Assembly: GCA_963747425.1 (NCBI GenBank)
Contig: CAVVFJ010000012.1
Location: 363,427-427,426 of the forward strand
DNA: 64,000 bases
From: DASUPK01 sp963747425
Lineage (GTDB): Bacteria > Actinomycetota > Thermoleophilia > Solirubrobacterales > 70-9
Direction: 5' to 3'
A model generated the notes under the pieces. It ran no database searches, was not told where the DNA came from, and saw only the letters and a program-made list of their open reading frames with translations. The translations under genes and the position numbers were made by a program. Positions 8,219 through 17,070 of this stretch are shown piece after piece (position 1 is the first letter of the stretch; each line of letters starts with the position of its first letter).

Positions 8219-8623
8219 ATGGAACCGAAAAAGAGGGCGGCACACGCCGAAGAGTTTCGCCTCGTTCTCTCGCCCAACGCGGGCGCAGGCTCTCGTGCGC
8301 GCGAGGCAGTCCGGCAGCGCTTCAGCCTCCTTCCGGAGGCGACGCGCAGGGACCTCGTAGCCGTCGTCACCGAGCTCGTGAACAACTCCGTCAAGCACGG
8401 TCCGGGGAAGCCGATCACCCTGACGGTCTCGCAGGGGACCGACTCGATCCGCGGTGAGGTCGCGGATCAGGGCAACCCGGCCGTCGCAATCCCTCAGATC
8501 AAGAAAGCGACCGAGAGCGACAGGGGTGGCCTCGCGCTCGTCGACAAGCTCACATCGGAGTGGGCCGTCTATGAGGGGAGCACCCATGTCTGGTTCGAGC
8601 TGCCCATAGACGCCCAGGAATAG
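8219..8623 (+). CDS. RsbW-like anti-sigma factor / serine kinase (HATPase_c_2)
   Basis: This 134-aa GHKL ATPase has the N box (VVTELVNNSVKHG), the G1 motif (VADQGN) and the G2 region (RGGLALVDKLTSEW). Such proteins bind or phosphorylate STAS partners and sequester sigma factors. No sigma factor or anti-anti-sigma gene is adjacent, although a STAS-like protein is encoded about 2 kb upstream; a link between them is speculative. It is followed after 9 bp by an oxidoreductase gene on the same strand. Confidence 0.88.
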   Translation: MEPKKRAAHAEEFRLVLSPNAGAGSRAREAVRQRFSLLPEATRRDLVAVVTELVNNSVKHGPGKPITLTVSQGTDSIRGEVADQGNPAVAIPQIKKATESDRGGLALVDKLTSEWAVYEGSTHVWFELPIDAQE

Positions 8624-8632
8624 GGTGGAGCG

Positions 8633-10192
8633 ATGACGGAGCTCGCGGCTCGCGACTGGGACGCGGTCATCATCGGCGGCGGACATAACGGGCTGACCGC
8701 CGCGGCGTATCTGGCGCGGGCGGAGCAGTCCGTCCTGGTGCTCGAGCGCCGCGAGCGGCTTGGGGGCGCCTGCACCCTCGAGCAGCCTTTCTCGGACGAG
8801 CGCTTCCTGGTCAGCCCCTGCGCCTACGTCGTCGGTCTGCTCGACCAGCTGGTGATCGACGAGCTCGACCTGCCCGCGCACGGCTACCGCGTCACGCCCG
8901 CCGACCCCAACCTCTGGTGCCCGTTTCCGGACGGCAGCTCGTTCGCCCAGTTCCTGGACGACCGCGACACCGAGGCCCACATGCGCGCCAACGGGTTCTC
9001 GGAGGCCGACGTCCGCGGCGCCCTCGCCTACGAGGCGACCTTCGACCGGATCCGGCGGCTGCTCCGGGCGGGGCCGGCGGGCGATCTCTGGCGCGGGCCG
9101 TCGCCGAGCCGCGAGCGGATCGAGGAGATCCTCGGCGACGACGAGCTGATCTCGATCGTCTTCGAGGAGCCGATCGCGGAGACGCTTGCCCGCTACGTCT
9201 CCGACGAGCGCCTCGTCGATGCCCTCTTCGGCCAGGGCATCATCGGGGAGTGGGCGGGCCCGAAGGATCCCGGCACCGCCTCGGTCCACCTGATGCACGG
9301 GATGGGCGAGGTCGAGGGGCACGGCGGCAGCTGGGGCTACGTGGAGGGGGGCATGGGACGCGTCTCCTTCGCGATCGCCGAGGCCGCGCAGGAGGCGGGC
9401 GCGACGATCGCCGCGGGGGTGCCGGTGGCGCGGATCGTCCCCGGCGAGGGGGTGGAGCTGGAGAGCGGGGAGCTGATCCGGGCCCGCTCCGTGCTCAGCA
9501 ACGCCGACCCGAAGCGCATGCTGGGAATGCTTCCGGCGGACGCCGTGCCCTCGGACTACCGCGAGCGCCTGGAGAGCTGGGAGGTCCGCTCGCCGGTGGT
9601 CAAGGTGAATGCCGCGCTCAGCCGGCTGCCGGCCTTCACCGCCGCAGGCTCGGTCGAGCCGCACCGCGCGATGGTCACCGTCACCCACGGGCTCGACGCG
9701 GCCCAGGAGGCCTTCGAAGCCTGCAAGCGCGGCGAGCCGCGGGTCGCCTGGGCCGAGCTCTACTTCCAGACCGCCTACGACTCGAGCGTCGCGCCGCCCG
9801 GCGCCCACGTGATGAGCGCCTTCGCCCAGTACGCGCCCTACGAGCTGGCCGAGGGGGACTGGGAGGGACGCCGCGACGAGATCGGCGAGCAGGCCCTCGA
9901 CCTGATCGAGACCTACGCGCCCGACCTCCGCGACTGCATCACTGAGACCGAGGTCCTCGGCCCGCCCGACGTCGAGGAGCGGATCGGCCTGACCGGCGGC
10001 AACATCTTCCAGGGCGAGACCCTGCCGGACCAGATGTGGGACCGGCGGCTGGAGTCGCGCACGCCGGTGGAGGGCCTCTACCTCTGCGGCGCCGCGACGC
10101 ATCCCGCCGGCTCGGTGATCGCCCTCAACGGCCGCAACGCGGCAATGGCGGTGCTGGAGGACGCGGGCGTGGCCGCACCGGTCGGCGGGTAG
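8633..10192 (+). CDS. Phytoene desaturase-like FAD oxidoreductase (PYROXD2-like)
   Basis: The 519-aa protein has an N-terminal FAD dinucleotide motif (AVIIGGGHNGLTAAAYLARA), the following acidic E and RLGGACT, and a C-terminal FAD-binding segment (GLYLCGAATHPAGSVIALNGRNAA). This matches the carotenoid desaturase/PYROXD2 group of flavoproteins. No other carotenoid gene is near, so assignment to carotenoid synthesis would be unsafe. It sits in a same-strand run with the RsbW-like gene upstream and NDH-2 downstream (10-bp gap). Confidence 0.88.
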   Translation: MTELAARDWDAVIIGGGHNGLTAAAYLARAEQSVLVLERRERLGGACTLEQPFSDERFLVSPCAYVVGLLDQLVIDELDLPAHGYRVTPADPNLWCPFPDGSSFAQFLDDRDTEAHMRANGFSEADVRGALAYEATFDRIRRLLRAGPAGDLWRGPSPSRERIEEILGDDELISIVFEEPIAETLARYVSDERLVDALFGQGIIGEWAGPKDPGTASVHLMHGMGEVEGHGGSWGYVEGGMGRVSFAIAEAAQEAGATIAAGVPVARIVPGEGVELESGELIRARSVLSNADPKRMLGMLPADAVPSDYRERLESWEVRSPVVKVNAALSRLPAFTAAGSVEPHRAMVTVTHGLDAAQEAFEACKRGEPRVAWAELYFQTAYDSSVAPPGAHVMSAFAQYAPYELAEGDWEGRRDEIGEQALDLIETYAPDLRDCITETEVLGPPDVEERIGLTGGNIFQGETLPDQMWDRRLESRTPVEGLYLCGAATHPAGSVIALNGRNAAMAVLEDAGVAAPVGG

Positions 10193-10202
10193 CGTCCCGG
10201 GA

Positions 10203-11534
10203 GTGCCAGAGGCTCGACATCGGGTGGTGGTGATCGGCGGCGGCTTCGGCGGGCTTCAGGCCGTACAGAAGCTCGCTCGCGCTCCGGTGGACGTGACCCT
10301 GATCGACCGCCGCAACTTCCACCTCTTCCAGCCGCTCACCTACCAGGTGGCGACCGGAGCCCTCTCGCCCGAGGAGGTCGCCTACCCGCTGCGGGCGATC
10401 TTCAAGAGGCGCCCGAACGTCCGGGTGCTGCTCGGCGAGGTCAGGGGGGTCGACCTCGACGGCCGGACCTTGCAGGTCGAGCCCGGCGTCGGCGAATCCG
10501 GGCCGCTGACGATCGCCTATGACACGCTGATCGCGTCAGGCGGCTCGCGCTATTCCTACTTCGGCCACGACGAGTGGGAGACGTACGCGCACGAGGTGAA
10601 GTCGCTGGAGAGCGCGCTCAACGTGCGTGCCCAGATCCTGAGCGCGTTCGAGGCCGCCGAGCTGGAGACGGACGAGGTCCGGCGGCGCGCGTGGCTCACG
10701 TTCGTCGTGGTGGGAGCGGGGCCGACCGGGGTGGAGATGGCCGGGCAGATCGGAGAGCTTGCGCGGGACACGCTCCGCCGGGACTTCCGCGTGATGGATC
10801 CTCGTGAGGGAAGGGTGCTGCTGGTCGAGATGGCCGACCGAGTACTCACCACCTTCCCGCACTCGCTTTCGGAGAAGGCGGCCCGCTCGCTCGAGCATCT
10901 CGGGGTCACGCCGCTGCTCAGCCACACCGTCGTCGACATCGACGACGAGAGCGTCACCGTGGAGGCACATGGCGGGGCCCAGGAGCGCATCCCCGCGCAA
11001 ACTGTGATCTGGGCGGCCGGGGTCACCGCCTCCTCGCTGGCGAGGCGCCTGGGGGAGGCGTCCGGCGCCGAGGTCGACCGAGCCGGGCGGGTCTCGGTAG
11101 GGCCCGACCTGACGCTGCCGGGCCATCCCGATGTCCTCGCGTTCGGGGACATGGTGCGGGTGCGCGGCGAGGACGGGGAGCTACAGGATCTCCCCGGGGT
11201 CGCCCCGGTGGCCATGCAGCAGGGCCGCTACGCGGCCAAGCTCGTCAAGGCCCGCCTGCGCGGCAGGGATCACAAGCCGTTTCACTACCGCGACAAGGGA
11301 AACCTCGCGACGATCGGGCGGGCCCGGGCGGTCGCGGATCTCCACGCCGTTCGCCTCAGCGGGTTTCCCGCGTGGGTCACCTGGCTCGTGGTCCACCTCT
11401 GGTACCTGATCGGGTTCCAGAACCGGCTGCTCGTGCTGATCCGCTGGTCGTTCAGCTTCTTCACGCGCGGCCGCGGCGGGCGGGTGATCGAGAACATCCC
11501 GGATCCGCAGGGAGGCGCCCGACCGCCTTCATAG
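10203..11534 (+). CDS. ndh: Type II NADH dehydrogenase (NDH-2)
   Basis: The 443-aa protein has two dinucleotide-binding motifs, VVVIGGGFGGLQAVQKL at the N-terminus for FAD and FVVVGAGPTGVEMAGQI near residue 170 for NADH. It also has the NDH-2 marker FHLFQPLTYQVATGALSPEE and a C-terminal amphipathic/hydrophobic region (PAWVTWLVVHLWYLIGF) for membrane attachment. It passes electrons from NADH to quinone without pumping protons. The GTG start at 10203 lies 10 bp after the previous stop. Confidence 0.93.
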   Translation: MPEARHRVVVIGGGFGGLQAVQKLARAPVDVTLIDRRNFHLFQPLTYQVATGALSPEEVAYPLRAIFKRRPNVRVLLGEVRGVDLDGRTLQVEPGVGESGPLTIAYDTLIASGGSRYSYFGHDEWETYAHEVKSLESALNVRAQILSAFEAAELETDEVRRRAWLTFVVVGAGPTGVEMAGQIGELARDTLRRDFRVMDPREGRVLLVEMADRVLTTFPHSLSEKAARSLEHLGVTPLLSHTVVDIDDESVTVEAHGGAQERIPAQTVIWAAGVTASSLARRLGEASGAEVDRAGRVSVGPDLTLPGHPDVLAFGDMVRVRGEDGELQDLPGVAPVAMQQGRYAAKLVKARLRGRDHKPFHYRDKGNLATIGRARAVADLHAVRLSGFPAWVTWLVVHLWYLIGFQNRLLVLIRWSFSFFTRGRGGRVIENIPDPQGGARPPS

Positions 11535-11543
11535 GCTGCGCCC

Positions 11544-12377
11544 ATGGCGGTGATCCTCGCCTTCGGCTCCGCCGCGGTGTTCGCGCTCGGGACCGTGCTT
11601 CAGCAGCGGGTGGTGATGGACGCGCCCGAGGCGAAGGAGGCGAGCGCCGGGATCCTCTTCCGCCTGGCCCAGCATCCCGTCTGGCTCGGCGGCATCGCCG
11701 CGTACGGGATCGCCTTCGGCCTCCAGGCTGCCGCGCTCGGGGACGGCCGGCTGGTGGTGGTGCAGCCGATCCTCGCGACCACGATCGTCTTCGCGCTGCC
11801 GCTGGGCGTCTGGCTCTCGGCGCAGAAGATCACTCGACTGGACGTGATCGCGGCGGTCGTGGTCACCGCGGGGCTCGCCCTCTTCCTGCTGCTCGCCGAC
11901 CCATCGGGCGGAAGGGAGGACGCCCCGATCGGCCAGTGGCTGGTGGCGGGCGCGGCGTTGATCGGCATCGCGACCGCGCTGCTGGTCGCCGGGCTGGGCC
12001 GGGCAGGCGCGCTGCGAGCCGCGCTGCTCGGCACGGCTTCGGGCCTCCTCTTCGGCCTGGTCTCGGCGCTCACCAAGGGAGCCGTCGAGGTCTTCCAGGA
12101 CGACGGCGCGGAGGTGCTGGTCAACTGGCACCTCTACGCGCTGATCGCGGTCGGCTTCGCCGGGATGACCATCACCCAGCTCTCGCTGCAGACCGGGATC
12201 CTGCCGCCGGCGGTCGCCACCAGCTCGATCTTCAACCCTGCCGCGAGCGTCGTCCTCGGCCTGACGCTGTTCGACGAGCAGGTGCACCACTCGACCGCGG
12301 GCAGGATCGGTGCGGCGATCGCCCTGCTCGCGATGTTCGGCGGGATTGCCGCCCTCGCCTTCGGGCGGCGCGAGTAG
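11544..12377 (+). CDS. DMT superfamily transporter (EamA/NIPA-like)
   Basis: The 277-aa protein is built of about nine hydrophobic segments, starting directly with MAVILAFGSAAVFALGTVLQQ and ending in a short basic tail (FGRRE). Internal repetition of the four-to-five-helix unit is the DMT pattern. It is a predicted inner-membrane transporter; substrate unknown. It starts 9 bp after ndh and is followed after 10 bp by an NTF2-like gene, so it probably belongs to the same transcript. Confidence 0.87.
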   Translation: MAVILAFGSAAVFALGTVLQQRVVMDAPEAKEASAGILFRLAQHPVWLGGIAAYGIAFGLQAAALGDGRLVVVQPILATTIVFALPLGVWLSAQKITRLDVIAAVVVTAGLALFLLLADPSGGREDAPIGQWLVAGAALIGIATALLVAGLGRAGALRAALLGTASGLLFGLVSALTKGAVEVFQDDGAEVLVNWHLYALIAVGFAGMTITQLSLQTGILPPAVATSSIFNPAASVVLGLTLFDEQVHHSTAGRIGAAIALLAMFGGIAALAFGRRE

Positions 12378-12387
12378 GCTGGGCGAA

Positions 12388-12735
12388 ATGGCGGGCACCG
12401 ACCGCAAGCAGATCGCCCGGGACATGTACGCGGCCTTCGCGGCCGCCGATCGCGACTTCATGGAGGAGCGTCTCAGCGAGGACTTCAGCTTCTCCGCTCC
12501 ACCCGACCCGATGCTCGATCGCGACGGCTACTTCGAGCGCTGCTGGCCCGGCGCCGGGACGGTCGGGCAGTTCGAGTTCGTCCGTGTTGTGGAGTCCGGG
12601 GACGAGGTGATCGTCACCTACGAGATGGACACCGCCGGCGGCAAGCGCGGTCGGAACACCGAGGTTCTGACCTTCGACGGCGACAAGATCTCCCGGGCCG
12701 AGGTCTACTTCGGCTGGAACGTGGACGATGAGTGA
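12388..12735 (+). CDS. SnoaL/NTF2-like protein
   Basis: This 115-aa protein (MAGTDRKQIARDMYAAFAAADRDFMEERLSEDFSF...) has the alpha+beta cone pattern of SnoaL-like proteins: two initial helices, then strands with FDGDKISRAEVYFGW at the end. Family members are small enzymes or ligand-binding proteins, and no specific reaction can be named. The longer frame upstream overlaps the transporter and is not family-like. It overlaps the AMP-ligase gene by 8 bp, so the two are coupled. Confidence 0.82.
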   Translation: MAGTDRKQIARDMYAAFAAADRDFMEERLSEDFSFSAPPDPMLDRDGYFERCWPGAGTVGQFEFVRVVESGDEVIVTYEMDTAGGKRGRNTEVLTFDGDKISRAEVYFGWNVDDE

Positions 12736-14242
12736 GGGAATGATCTACCGGAGTCCCGAGCCCGACATCGAGGTCCCGGACCTGGCCATGCCCGAGTACG
12801 TGATGGGCGGGGCGGCCGCGCGCGGCGACCACCCGGCGATCATCGACAGCGCCACCGGCGAGGTCACCACATACGCCGAGCTCGCGGCCAAGGTGGACGC
12901 TGTCGCCGCCGAGCTTCAGGCCGAGGGGATCGGCAAGGGCGACGTGGTCGCGCTGGTCGGCCAGAACAGCCCCGAGTGGGCGATCGTCTACCACGCGATC
13001 CTCCGCGCGGGCGGCGTCGTCACGCCGATGAACCCGCTGCTCACCCCCGAGGAGATGGGCAGGCAGGAGGGGAACTCCGGCTCCAAGCGCTTGATCGACG
13101 ACCCGCCGGCCCTCGTCGCCAAGGCGTCGCCCGGCGCCAAGCCCGCCGAGGTCGACGTCGATCCCGAGGATCTCGCCGTCCTCCCCTATTCCAGCGGGAC
13201 CACCGGTCTGATGAAGGGCGTGATGCTGACCCACCGCAACCTGGTGGCGAACATCGAGCAGGCCTGGAACTCCATGCCGCTGACCGGCGAGGACACGCTC
13301 GTCGGGTTGATGCCCTTCTTCCACATCTACGGCCAGACGGTCGTGCTGAACATGGGTCTGGCGAAGGGCTCGACGATCGTCACCATGCCGCGCTTCGACC
13401 TCGAGAGCCTTCTGGACATCCTCGAGCAGCACCGGGTCACCTGGCTTCACATCGCTCCGCCGCTGGTGCTCGCCTTTGCCACCGCGCCCGAGGTCGAGGG
13501 CCGCGATTTCTCCAACCTGAAGCTGGTGATCTCGGGGGCGGCGCCACTCGATGCCGAGCTCGTGGGCCGTGCCGAGGCGCGAATCGGAACGCCGATCCGG
13601 CAGGGATACGGCATGACGGAGCTCAGCCCGGTCAGCCACAAGAGCCGCCTGGCCCGGGTCGCGGAAACGCCACCGGGGAGCGTCGGGGCGCTGATCCCGA
13701 ACACCGAGGCCCGCCTGGTCGATCCCGCGACCGGCGAGGACGTGGCCGAGGGCGAGGAGGGCGAGATCTGGGTCCGGGGCCCGCAGGTGATGCGCGGCTA
13801 CCTCAACAACCCCGAGGCGACGGCCGAGACCCTGGTGGAGGACGGGTGGCTGCGAACCGGTGACATCGCCCGCATCGACCCCGAGGGCTTCACCTTCATC
13901 GTCGACCGCCTCAAGGAGCTGATCAAGTACAAGGGCTATCAGGTGCCGCCGGCCGAGCTCGAGGCCGTCCTGGTCTCACACCCGAAGGTGAAGGACGCGG
14001 GCGTGATCGGCGTGCCGATGGAGGACGGCGGCGAGTCCCCCAAGGCCTTCGTCGTCACCGACGACGGCGTCGACGCCGAGGAGCTGATGGACTACGTCGC
14101 CGAGCGCGTCGCCCCGTACAAGCGGATCCGCGAGGTCGAGTTCGTCGACGAGATCCCGAAGTCGGCCTCGGGCAAGATCCTCCGCCGCCTGCTGCGCGAG
14201 GGGAACGGCGGTGCGAAGATGCCCGCCCGTTCCCAGCGATAG
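12728..14242 (+). CDS. AMP-forming acyl-CoA synthetase / 4-coumarate-CoA ligase-like
   Basis: The 504-aa ANL enzyme has the phosphate loop SSGTTGLMKGV, the GYGMTELSPV motif, the hinge motif GWLRTGDIARID and the catalytic Lys in SASGKILRR. It would adenylate a carboxylic acid and form its CoA thioester. The stretch between TPEEM and the P-loop (about residues 115-155) is some tens of residues shorter than usual in this family, and holds an atypical QEGNSGSK segment. Substrate unknown; fatty or aromatic acids are plausible. Confidence 0.92.
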   Translation: MSEGMIYRSPEPDIEVPDLAMPEYVMGGAAARGDHPAIIDSATGEVTTYAELAAKVDAVAAELQAEGIGKGDVVALVGQNSPEWAIVYHAILRAGGVVTPMNPLLTPEEMGRQEGNSGSKRLIDDPPALVAKASPGAKPAEVDVDPEDLAVLPYSSGTTGLMKGVMLTHRNLVANIEQAWNSMPLTGEDTLVGLMPFFHIYGQTVVLNMGLAKGSTIVTMPRFDLESLLDILEQHRVTWLHIAPPLVLAFATAPEVEGRDFSNLKLVISGAAPLDAELVGRAEARIGTPIRQGYGMTELSPVSHKSRLARVAETPPGSVGALIPNTEARLVDPATGEDVAEGEEGEIWVRGPQVMRGYLNNPEATAETLVEDGWLRTGDIARIDPEGFTFIVDRLKELIKYKGYQVPPAELEAVLVSHPKVKDAGVIGVPMEDGGESPKAFVVTDDGVDAEELMDYVAERVAPYKRIREVEFVDEIPKSASGKILRRLLREGNGGAKMPARSQR

Positions 14243-14251
14243 GAGGCATGG

Positions 14252-14503
14252 ATGCCCGCATTCAACGAGGCTCTGATCGGAGTCCAGTTCGAGCGCATCA
14301 ACGAGCGCCTGCGAGCGATTGAGGCGCAGCTCGAGGTGCTCTCCGAAAAGACGGGTGTCCCCTATGAGCGCCCCGGCAAGGAGGTGCCTCAGGAGGTCGT
14401 GGACCTCAGGGTCGCCGGCAACGAGCTGGAGGCGATGAAGCTCTATCGGGAGCTGACCGGCGCCGACGCCAAGGAGGCGCAGGAGGTCATCGCCGGGATC
14501 TAG
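14252..14503 (+). CDS. Ribosomal L7/L12 C-terminal-like small protein (83 aa)
   Basis: The C-terminal part NELEAMKLYRELTGADAKEAQEVIAGI resembles the L7/L12 C-terminal fold (IKVVRELTGLGLKEAK...). The N-terminal half is a short coiled coil (QFERINERLRAIEAQLEVLSEK). It is too short and lacks the hinge of true bL12, so it is a stand-alone relative of unknown role. An AGGAGG site precedes the ATG. It follows the ligase gene by 9 bp and is probably co-transcribed. Confidence 0.78.
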   Translation: MPAFNEALIGVQFERINERLRAIEAQLEVLSEKTGVPYERPGKEVPQEVVDLRVAGNELEAMKLYRELTGADAKEAQEVIAGI

Positions 14504-14982
14504 CTGTTGGGAGTCGAGGGCGGCGCGCCGGTGCTTAACAGCGTCGACAGGTAGATCACGACCTTGGCTCTGCCCTTGTTTGCAGCCTGGTGGATGGTGG
14601 ATGGCTGCTCGACGATCCACTGGCCGGCCGCGATCTTGCCGGTCCGCCCGGCGGGGATCCTGCGGACGATCCTCGGGTTGTCGGCCGTCCCCGTCATCAC
14701 CGTGACCGAGCCCTCCCTGACGGTGTAGCTGAGGACGCCCGCCTGGATGTAGGCGACCTGGGTGCCCTGGTGATGGTGGAGCGCGATCCTGCCCCCTGCG
14801 GGGATCACCACTCGGGAGAGGCCCAGCGTCCTGTGCTTGGCGCCCTTCACCTTGGTGCTCTTGGCGAGCGGGGTGCGAGTGACCGTCGGAGCGCTCGACT
14901 GGGCGATCACGTGGCCGACCACGACGCCGGCCCCGACCAGGCCGATCGCGGACAAAATCAAGCTGACTCGAACGCGCCGCAT
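14500..14982 (-). CDS. Membrane-anchored/exported cupin-domain protein
   Basis: The 160-aa product has a basic N-terminus then a hydrophobic segment (residues about 6-26, VSLILSAIGLVGAGVVVGHVI), acting as signal or anchor. A cupin barrel follows: motif 1 with metal-ligand histidines in IALHHHQGTQVAYIQAG and motif 2 in GQWIVEQPSTIHQAANKG. It is therefore an extracytoplasmic metal-binding cupin of unknown substrate. Its end overlaps the L7/L12-like stop, and its start lies 25 bp from a divergent antiporter gene. Confidence 0.82.
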   Translation of the reverse strand: MRRVRVSLILSAIGLVGAGVVVGHVIAQSSAPTVTRTPLAKSTKVKGAKHRTLGLSRVVIPAGGRIALHHHQGTQVAYIQAGVLSYTVREGSVTVMTGTADNPRIVRRIPAGRTGKIAAGQWIVEQPSTIHQAANKGRAKVVIYLSTLLSTGAPPSTPNS

Positions 14983-15007
14983 CGCGCGACCGTACAGAAT
15001 TCCCGGG

Positions 15008-16594
15008 GTGGGGGATCTGCAGATCTTCATCGCAGCGCTCTTCGTCTCGGCCGCCGGGCTGAACGCGCTCGCCAACTGGGTCAACGTCCCGTACCCGATC
15101 ACGCTGGTGATCGGTGGGCTGGTGCTCGGTCTGGTCCCCGGGATCCCGGATGTGCAGCTCGACCCGGATCTGGTCCTGCTCGTCTTCCTGCCACCGCTGC
15201 TGTACGCGTCGGCCTTCTTCTCGGACCTGCGCACGCTGCGCAACGACGCGCGGGTGATCGTGCTCAACGCGATCGGCATGACCCTGGCGACCGCCGCCGT
15301 CGTCGGCGTGATCGCGCACGAGGTGATCCACCTGCCCTGGGCGATGTCGTTCGCGCTCGGGGCGATCGTCTCGCCGACGGACCCGGCGGCGGCCACGGCG
15401 ATCATGCGACGGGTCGGCGCGCCGCGGCGGCTCGTCAACATCCTCGAGGGGGAGAGCCTCGTCAACGATGCCGCGGCGCTGGTCGCCTACAAGGTCGCGG
15501 TGGCGGTGGCGATCGGCGAGAGCGTCTCGACCGGGCACACCGTCCTGACCTTCTTCGTGGACGTCGCGGGTGGCGCGGGGATCGGGCTGGTCGTCGGCTG
15601 GGTGATCGCCGAGGTCCGCAAGCGCGTCAGCGACGTCAACACCGAGCTGACGATCTCCCTGTTCTCCGCCTACGGCGCCTTCATCCCCGCGGACCAGTTG
15701 GGGGTGTCCGGCGTGCTCGCTGTGGTGGCGTGCGGGCTGGTGCTCGGATTCCGTGCTCCCGAGATCGCCTCCCCGGAAAGCCGGATGCAGGGCTTCGCGA
15801 TGTGGTCGATCCTCACGTTCCTTCTCAACGCCACCCTGTTCATCCTGATCGGCCTGCAGCTGCCCACGATCGTCGACGGGCTCGCCGGCAGGTCGGCGGG
15901 CGAGGTGATCGGCTATTCGGCGGCGGTCTGCGCCGCGGTGATCGCGATGCGCTTCATCTGGGGGAACACCATGACCTTGGTCATCAGGACACTCGACCGG
16001 CGGGAATCGCAACGCGCCCGGCGCTCGACCTGGCAGTTACGGGTGGTCAGCAGCTGGTCGGGGATGCGCGGCGCGGTCTCGCTGGCCGCGGCCCTGGCGC
16101 TGCCCCTCCACACCGACAGCGGCGCGCCGCTGCCCGGCCGCGACCTGATCCAGTTCATCACCTTCGTGCTCATCGTCGTGACCGTGGTCGGGCAGGGACT
16201 GACCCTGCCGTGGCTGATCCGCCGCCTCGGCGTGATCGACGACGGCTCCGAGGAGGAGAACGAGGAGACCAGGGCCCGGCTGGTGATCGCGAAGGCCGCT
16301 CTCGACAGGGTCGACGAGCTCGAGGGAGAGGACTGGACGCGCGACGGCACGGTCGAGCGGGTCCGCAACCTCTACCGCTTCCGGAAGAGGCGGTTCGCGA
16401 TCCGAGCCGGGAAGATCGAGGACGAGGACGGGCTGGAGGAGGGCTCGCTCGCCTACCAGCGCCTGATGCACGAGATCTACGCGGTGCAGCGCGCCGAGCT
16501 CGTCCGGCTTCGCAATCAGCGCGAGATCAGCGCGGAGGTGATGAGACGGGTCGAGCGCGAGCTCGACCTCGAGGAGCAGCGCCTCGAGGTCTAG
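15008..16594 (+). CDS. Na+/H+ antiporter (CPA1/NhaP family)
   Basis: About 528 aa. Some 12 membrane helices contain the conserved SPTDPAAATAIMR and EGESLVNDAAALVAYK motifs, the latter holding the N-D ion-binding pair, and WSGMRGAVSLAAALALP in a late helix. A charged cytoplasmic tail of about 120 residues follows, with predicted coiled coil at the end. It exchanges Na+ (or K+) for H+. GTG 15008 is chosen because it immediately precedes the first helix and avoids overlap with the divergent cupin gene. Confidence 0.92.
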   Translation: MGDLQIFIAALFVSAAGLNALANWVNVPYPITLVIGGLVLGLVPGIPDVQLDPDLVLLVFLPPLLYASAFFSDLRTLRNDARVIVLNAIGMTLATAAVVGVIAHEVIHLPWAMSFALGAIVSPTDPAAATAIMRRVGAPRRLVNILEGESLVNDAAALVAYKVAVAVAIGESVSTGHTVLTFFVDVAGGAGIGLVVGWVIAEVRKRVSDVNTELTISLFSAYGAFIPADQLGVSGVLAVVACGLVLGFRAPEIASPESRMQGFAMWSILTFLLNATLFILIGLQLPTIVDGLAGRSAGEVIGYSAAVCAAVIAMRFIWGNTMTLVIRTLDRRESQRARRSTWQLRVVSSWSGMRGAVSLAAALALPLHTDSGAPLPGRDLIQFITFVLIVVTVVGQGLTLPWLIRRLGVIDDGSEEENEETRARLVIAKAALDRVDELEGEDWTRDGTVERVRNLYRFRKRRFAIRAGKIEDEDGLEEGSLAYQRLMHEIYAVQRAELVRLRNQREISAEVMRRVERELDLEEQRLEV

Positions 16595-17070
16595 TAGCCG
16601 GCCGGCTTCCGCGGCGGGCCGAGGTAGACCCGCGCGAGCTCCACGGCTTTCGCCTTCCGTGCCGCCGGTGACGCTGAGGGAGCCCGGACCTTGATCGTGA
16701 TCAGCCGGACGCCGTCGGTGGTGAGCAGGCGGCTCTGCAGCGGGAACCAGTATCCGCCCAGTCCCAGGCTCGTCATGGGGCGCGGCGCGGCGCGAGCCGC
16801 TTGGTGGGACCACTCGACGTTCTGCCAGAACTCGACCTGTTCGCGTTCCATCCGGGTGTAGGCCTGCGGGGCGCTGTCCAGAAGCACGACTGCCTCGCGG
16901 CCCGGCGCCCGGAGGCGGCAGGCGTCGGCGCCATTCGAGGCGCGGAACGGATCAGCCTCGGTTGCCTCGATCGTCGCCCGGGCCCGATGCGCACAGGCGG
17001 ACGCGAGGGCGGGCTTCCCCTGGTGGCCGCCGCCCAGCAGGATCAGGGCAAGCGCGATGAGAAACGCCAC
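16591..17070 (-). CDS. Secreted protein of unknown function
   Basis: The 159-aa product starts MAFLIALALILLGGGHQGKPALA, a hydrophobic stretch with an Ala-rich cleavage region, so export is likely. The rest shows no family I recognise. It has three cysteines including the CAHRARATIEA and ADACRLRAP segments, which could form disulfides outside the cell. Its stop overlaps that of the antiporter by four bases, and it begins one base after the upstream DUF2855 stop, implying a shared transcript. Confidence 0.7.
   Translation of the reverse strand: MAFLIALALILLGGGHQGKPALASACAHRARATIEATEADPFRASNGADACRLRAPGREAVVLLDSAPQAYTRMEREQVEFWQNVEWSHQAARAAPRPMTSLGLGGYWFPLQSRLLTTDGVRLITIKVRAPSASPAARKAKAVELARVYLGPPRKPAGY

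Noticed and set aside
8177..10102. A 641-aa minus-strand frame opposite the desaturase-like gene
   Set aside because: Composition is of an antisense high-GC shadow (GRRDAR..., LADLV...) and the plus-strand gene has clear FAD motifs.
13976..16671. Long frames on both strands over the ligase, cupin and antiporter
   Set aside because: They are rich in Arg, Asp and His-Pro repeats typical of shadow translation and contradict strong family matches in the true frames.
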